A program made the position numbers and the translations under genes. The notes under the pieces were generated by a model. That model searched no databases. It saw nothing but the letters and a program-made list of their open reading frames with translations, and was not told the origin of the DNA. A stretch of DNA of 64,000 bases from Legionella adelaidensis (GTDB lineage Bacteria; Pseudomonadota; Gammaproteobacteria; Legionellales; Legionellaceae): positions 248,001-312,000 of the forward strand of contig NZ_LR134433.1 in assembly GCF_900637865.1 (NCBI RefSeq), given 5' to 3'. Of this stretch, positions 62,238 through 64,000 are shown in pieces. Within the stretch, counting starts at the first letter, position 1. Each line of letters starts with the position of its first letter.

Positions 62238-63692
62238 TTACTTCTCGTTATAAAAATAATTTAAATCTAACTCCCTTGCTGCTTTTACGTCATCGAGTCG
62301 CCTCACGGGCAAGCTATACGGAGCATCTTTGACAAAAGCACTATCTTTTTCCGCTTCTTCCAAAATTAATTTCATTGCACAAACAAAAGAATCCAGCTCC
62401 TCTTTGCACTCTGTTTCAGTTGGTTCTATTAATAAGCATTCAGGAATTAGCAAAGGAAAGTAGGTGGTCGGGGCATGAAAACCATAGTCTAGTAATCGTT
62501 TGGCCACATCCATGGCACTAATACCCATTTTTTTCTTTTCTGGATTTAATGTAAGAATAAATTCATGGCTAGCGCGACGTTTTGGATAGGCTGGGGTGAA
62601 GCCAACTTTAGTAAGTTCGCTCAATAGATAATTGGCATTTAAGGTGGCAAATTCAGCTACTTTTTGTAAACCTTCCTTCCCTAATATACGAATATAGAAA
62701 TACGCACGCAATAAAATCCCCGCATTACCCATGAAAGCGGATAAACGTCCAATGCTTTGAGGAAAATCAGGGCTAGTACTCCAGCTATAACCATTTTCAT
62801 TTTTAACAACGATGGGTTGAGGGAGGAAAGGTAATAACCGTTTCCCAACTGCAACAGGGCCCGATCCAGGTCCGCCCCCGCCGTGGGGAGTGGCAAAAGT
62901 CTTATGTAGATTTAAATGAATTACATCAAATCCCATATCACCCGGTCGGACTTTCCCTAAAATAGCATTTAAATTTGCGCCGTCGTAATAAAGGAGCCCC
63001 CCAGCTTGATGGACTATTTGGGCAACTTCTTTAATTCGGCGCATAAATAAACCCAGGGTTGAAGGATTTGTTAGCATGATCCCGGCCGTCTGTGGACCTA
63101 CTTTTTGTCTTAGTTCTTCTAAATCAATATCTCCATCATCGCTGGTGGCAATTTCTACAACTTTATACCCGCACATAACAGCAGAAGCGGGATTGGTTCC
63201 ATGAGCTGCATCAGGAATTAGTATTTCATTACGGGAACTTTCACCGCGTGACTGATGATAAGCCTTAATCATAGCCACTCCAGCAAATTCCCCCTGGGAA
63301 CCCGCCATCGGCGTTAAGGAAATACCTGCCATTCCTGTAATTTCAAGAAGATAGTTTTGTAATTCATACAGAGCCTGCAGAAAGCCTTGGCTATACTTAT
63401 TAGGGCTAAGCGGATGACGATTAATAAATCCTGGGAGCGAAGCGGCTTTATGAACACCTCGCGGATTGTATTTCATAGTACAAGAGCCCAAAGGATAAAA
63501 ATGTGAATCAATGGCAAAATTTTTTTTCGACAACTGCGTAAAATGTCTCACAACTTGTAATTCTGAACACGCTGGTAATTTAGGTGGGGTTTTACGCAGA
63601 AAATTTTCAGGTAGTTTAAACTCTCCCTCTGGGGGTCTCGGAGCTTGCGCACTCGCCTGACGGTCGCTTTGGGATTTTTCAAAAATCAACAT
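62238..63692 (-). CDS. gcvPB: Glycine dehydrogenase (decarboxylating) subunit 2
   Basis: A 484-residue PLP enzyme. '[12 protein letters not shown]' near residue 68, '[11 protein letters not shown]' and the PLP lysine in '[18 protein letters not shown]' are diagnostic of the P protein C-terminal half. In the split-P type, GcvPA and GcvPB together decarboxylate glycine and load the aminomethyl group on GcvH. The partner subunit should lie upstream, to the right of the window. It overlaps the YciI-like gene by seven bases. Confidence 0.97.
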   Translation of the reverse strand: MLIFEKSQSDRQASAQAPRPPEGEFKLPENFLRKTPPKLPACSELQVVRHFTQLSKKNFAIDSHFYPLGSCTMKYNPRGVHKAASLPGFINRHPLSPNKYSQGFLQALYELQNYLLEITGMAGISLTPMAGSQGEFAGVAMIKAYHQSRGESSRNEILIPDAAHGTNPASAVMCGYKVVEIATSDDGDIDLEELRQKVGPQTAGIMLTNPSTLGLFMRRIKEVAQIVHQAGGLLYYDGANLNAILGKVRPGDMGFDVIHLNLHKTFATPHGGGGPGSGPVAVGKRLLPFLPQPIVVKNENGYSWSTSPDFPQSIGRLSAFMGNAGILLRAYFYIRILGKEGLQKVAEFATLNANYLLSELTKVGFTPAYPKRRASHEFILTLNPEKKKMGISAMDVAKRLLDYGFHAPTTYFPLLIPECLLIEPTETECKEELDSFVCAMKLILEEAEKDSAFVKDAPYSLPVRRLDDVKAARELDLNYFYNEK

Positions 63693-63994
63693 AGTTTGCC
63701 TTCCATGTTTTGAATAATTTCTTTTAGTTCCTCGCGGTGCTTTACTGGGGAAAACTCAATAATCTGATAGTCGGCTATTTCTGCTAAGTGATAAGGGTCC
63801 TTCTGTAATATAGACTCTAAATAGGCTCGATCTTTGGTTATAGCAATGATAATTCCACCTGTACGGGGCTTCATTGGACCTGAAACTAATAACACGCCTT
63901 GTTTATAGTAATAATCAAGGAACTCTCTATGAGCCTGTAAATATTTATCGACCTCTTTCAGCGGGGCTTTATAAGTAAGTTGTACAACAAACAT
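63686..63994 (-). CDS. YciI-like protein
   Basis: A 102-residue alpha/beta-barrel protein of the YciI family. '[28 protein letters not shown]' at the N terminus, '[14 protein letters not shown]' and '[18 protein letters not shown]' are the usual strands, with a conserved His/Asp pair. The molecular role is not established. It sits directly upstream of gcvPB and overlaps it, so it is cotranscribed with the glycine cleavage genes and may serve glycine or C1 metabolism. Confidence 0.85.
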   Translation of the reverse strand: MFVVQLTYKAPLKEVDKYLQAHREFLDYYYKQGVLLVSGPMKPRTGGIIIAITKDRAYLESILQKDPYHLAEIADYQIIEFSPVKHREELKEIIQNMEGKLC

Positions 63995-64000
63995 TAGCTA

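Overview
The window looks like a chromosomal segment of a low-GC gammaproteobacterium of the order Legionellales, most likely Legionella or a close relative. I infer this from the AT-rich sequence, the aa3 cytochrome oxidase and ubiEJB-tat neighbourhoods, and a stretch of effector-like genes that resemble eukaryotic or Dot/Icm-type proteins. No species can be named from the sequence alone. Region 1 (1-6006) is the right end of an integrated mobile element. It carries an AbiEi/AbiEii type IV toxin-antitoxin pair, a 300-base block of palindromes, and a compact cassette: a 59-residue protein, a SpoVG-like protein, a zinc-ribbon DNA-binding protein, a tyrosine recombinase and a large serine recombinase. 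The last recombinase gene runs into the 3' end of a tRNA-Asn gene, which is probably the attachment site. Region 2 (6069-9458) is housekeeping: an aspartate aminotransferase and uvrB, separated by dispersed repeats. Region 3 (9543-20967) is a twelve-gene MSHA-type (type IVa-like) pilus cluster on the plus strand. It holds four prepilin-like proteins, the inner-membrane alignment proteins (MshI, a PilN-like protein, MshJ, MshK), the secretin MshL, and MshM, MshN and the ATPase MshE. The MshP-position pilin is fused to a large propeller-like domain. The platform protein MshG and the major pilin are not here, and mshE reads into the end of the oxidase operon. Region 4 (20867-26710, minus strand) is the aa3 cytochrome c oxidase operon behind a tetraheme cytochrome c. 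Its assembly gene ctaG carries a single-base frameshift. Region 5 (26917-35312) is core metabolism and envelope: an ArgO/LysE exporter, a DUF1841 protein, ubiE-ubiJ-ubiB, tatA-tatB with tatC facing them, rsmA, a TraI_2-like protein and apaH. Region 6 (35309-43949) has a complete TolC/MacA/MacB-type export operon, a membrane diguanylate cyclase, an MltB transglycosylase and an MsrB-MsrA fusion. Region 7 (44038-51084) is accessory. It contains a histidine-phosphatase-like protein, a tail-anchored unknown, a cysteine-clustered small protein, an alpha/beta hydrolase, a secreted seven-repeat cysteine-paired propeller and a PI3/4-kinase-like protein. Several are candidate secreted effectors. Region 8 (51180-63994) returns to core and signalling genes: a soluble hybrid histidine kinase, an orphan receiver-like protein, a HIT protein, polA with a degenerate proofreading site, an isolated lpxD beside a ketoacyl synthase, a tandem GNAT, a purine permease, an RMD1/DUF155 protein, a small HTH protein, gcvPB and a YciI-like protein. 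At least three families of dispersed palindromic repeats are scattered through the intergenic spaces; one copy doubles as the gcvPB terminator. I saw no rRNA genes, CRISPR array, intact insertion sequence or replication origin.
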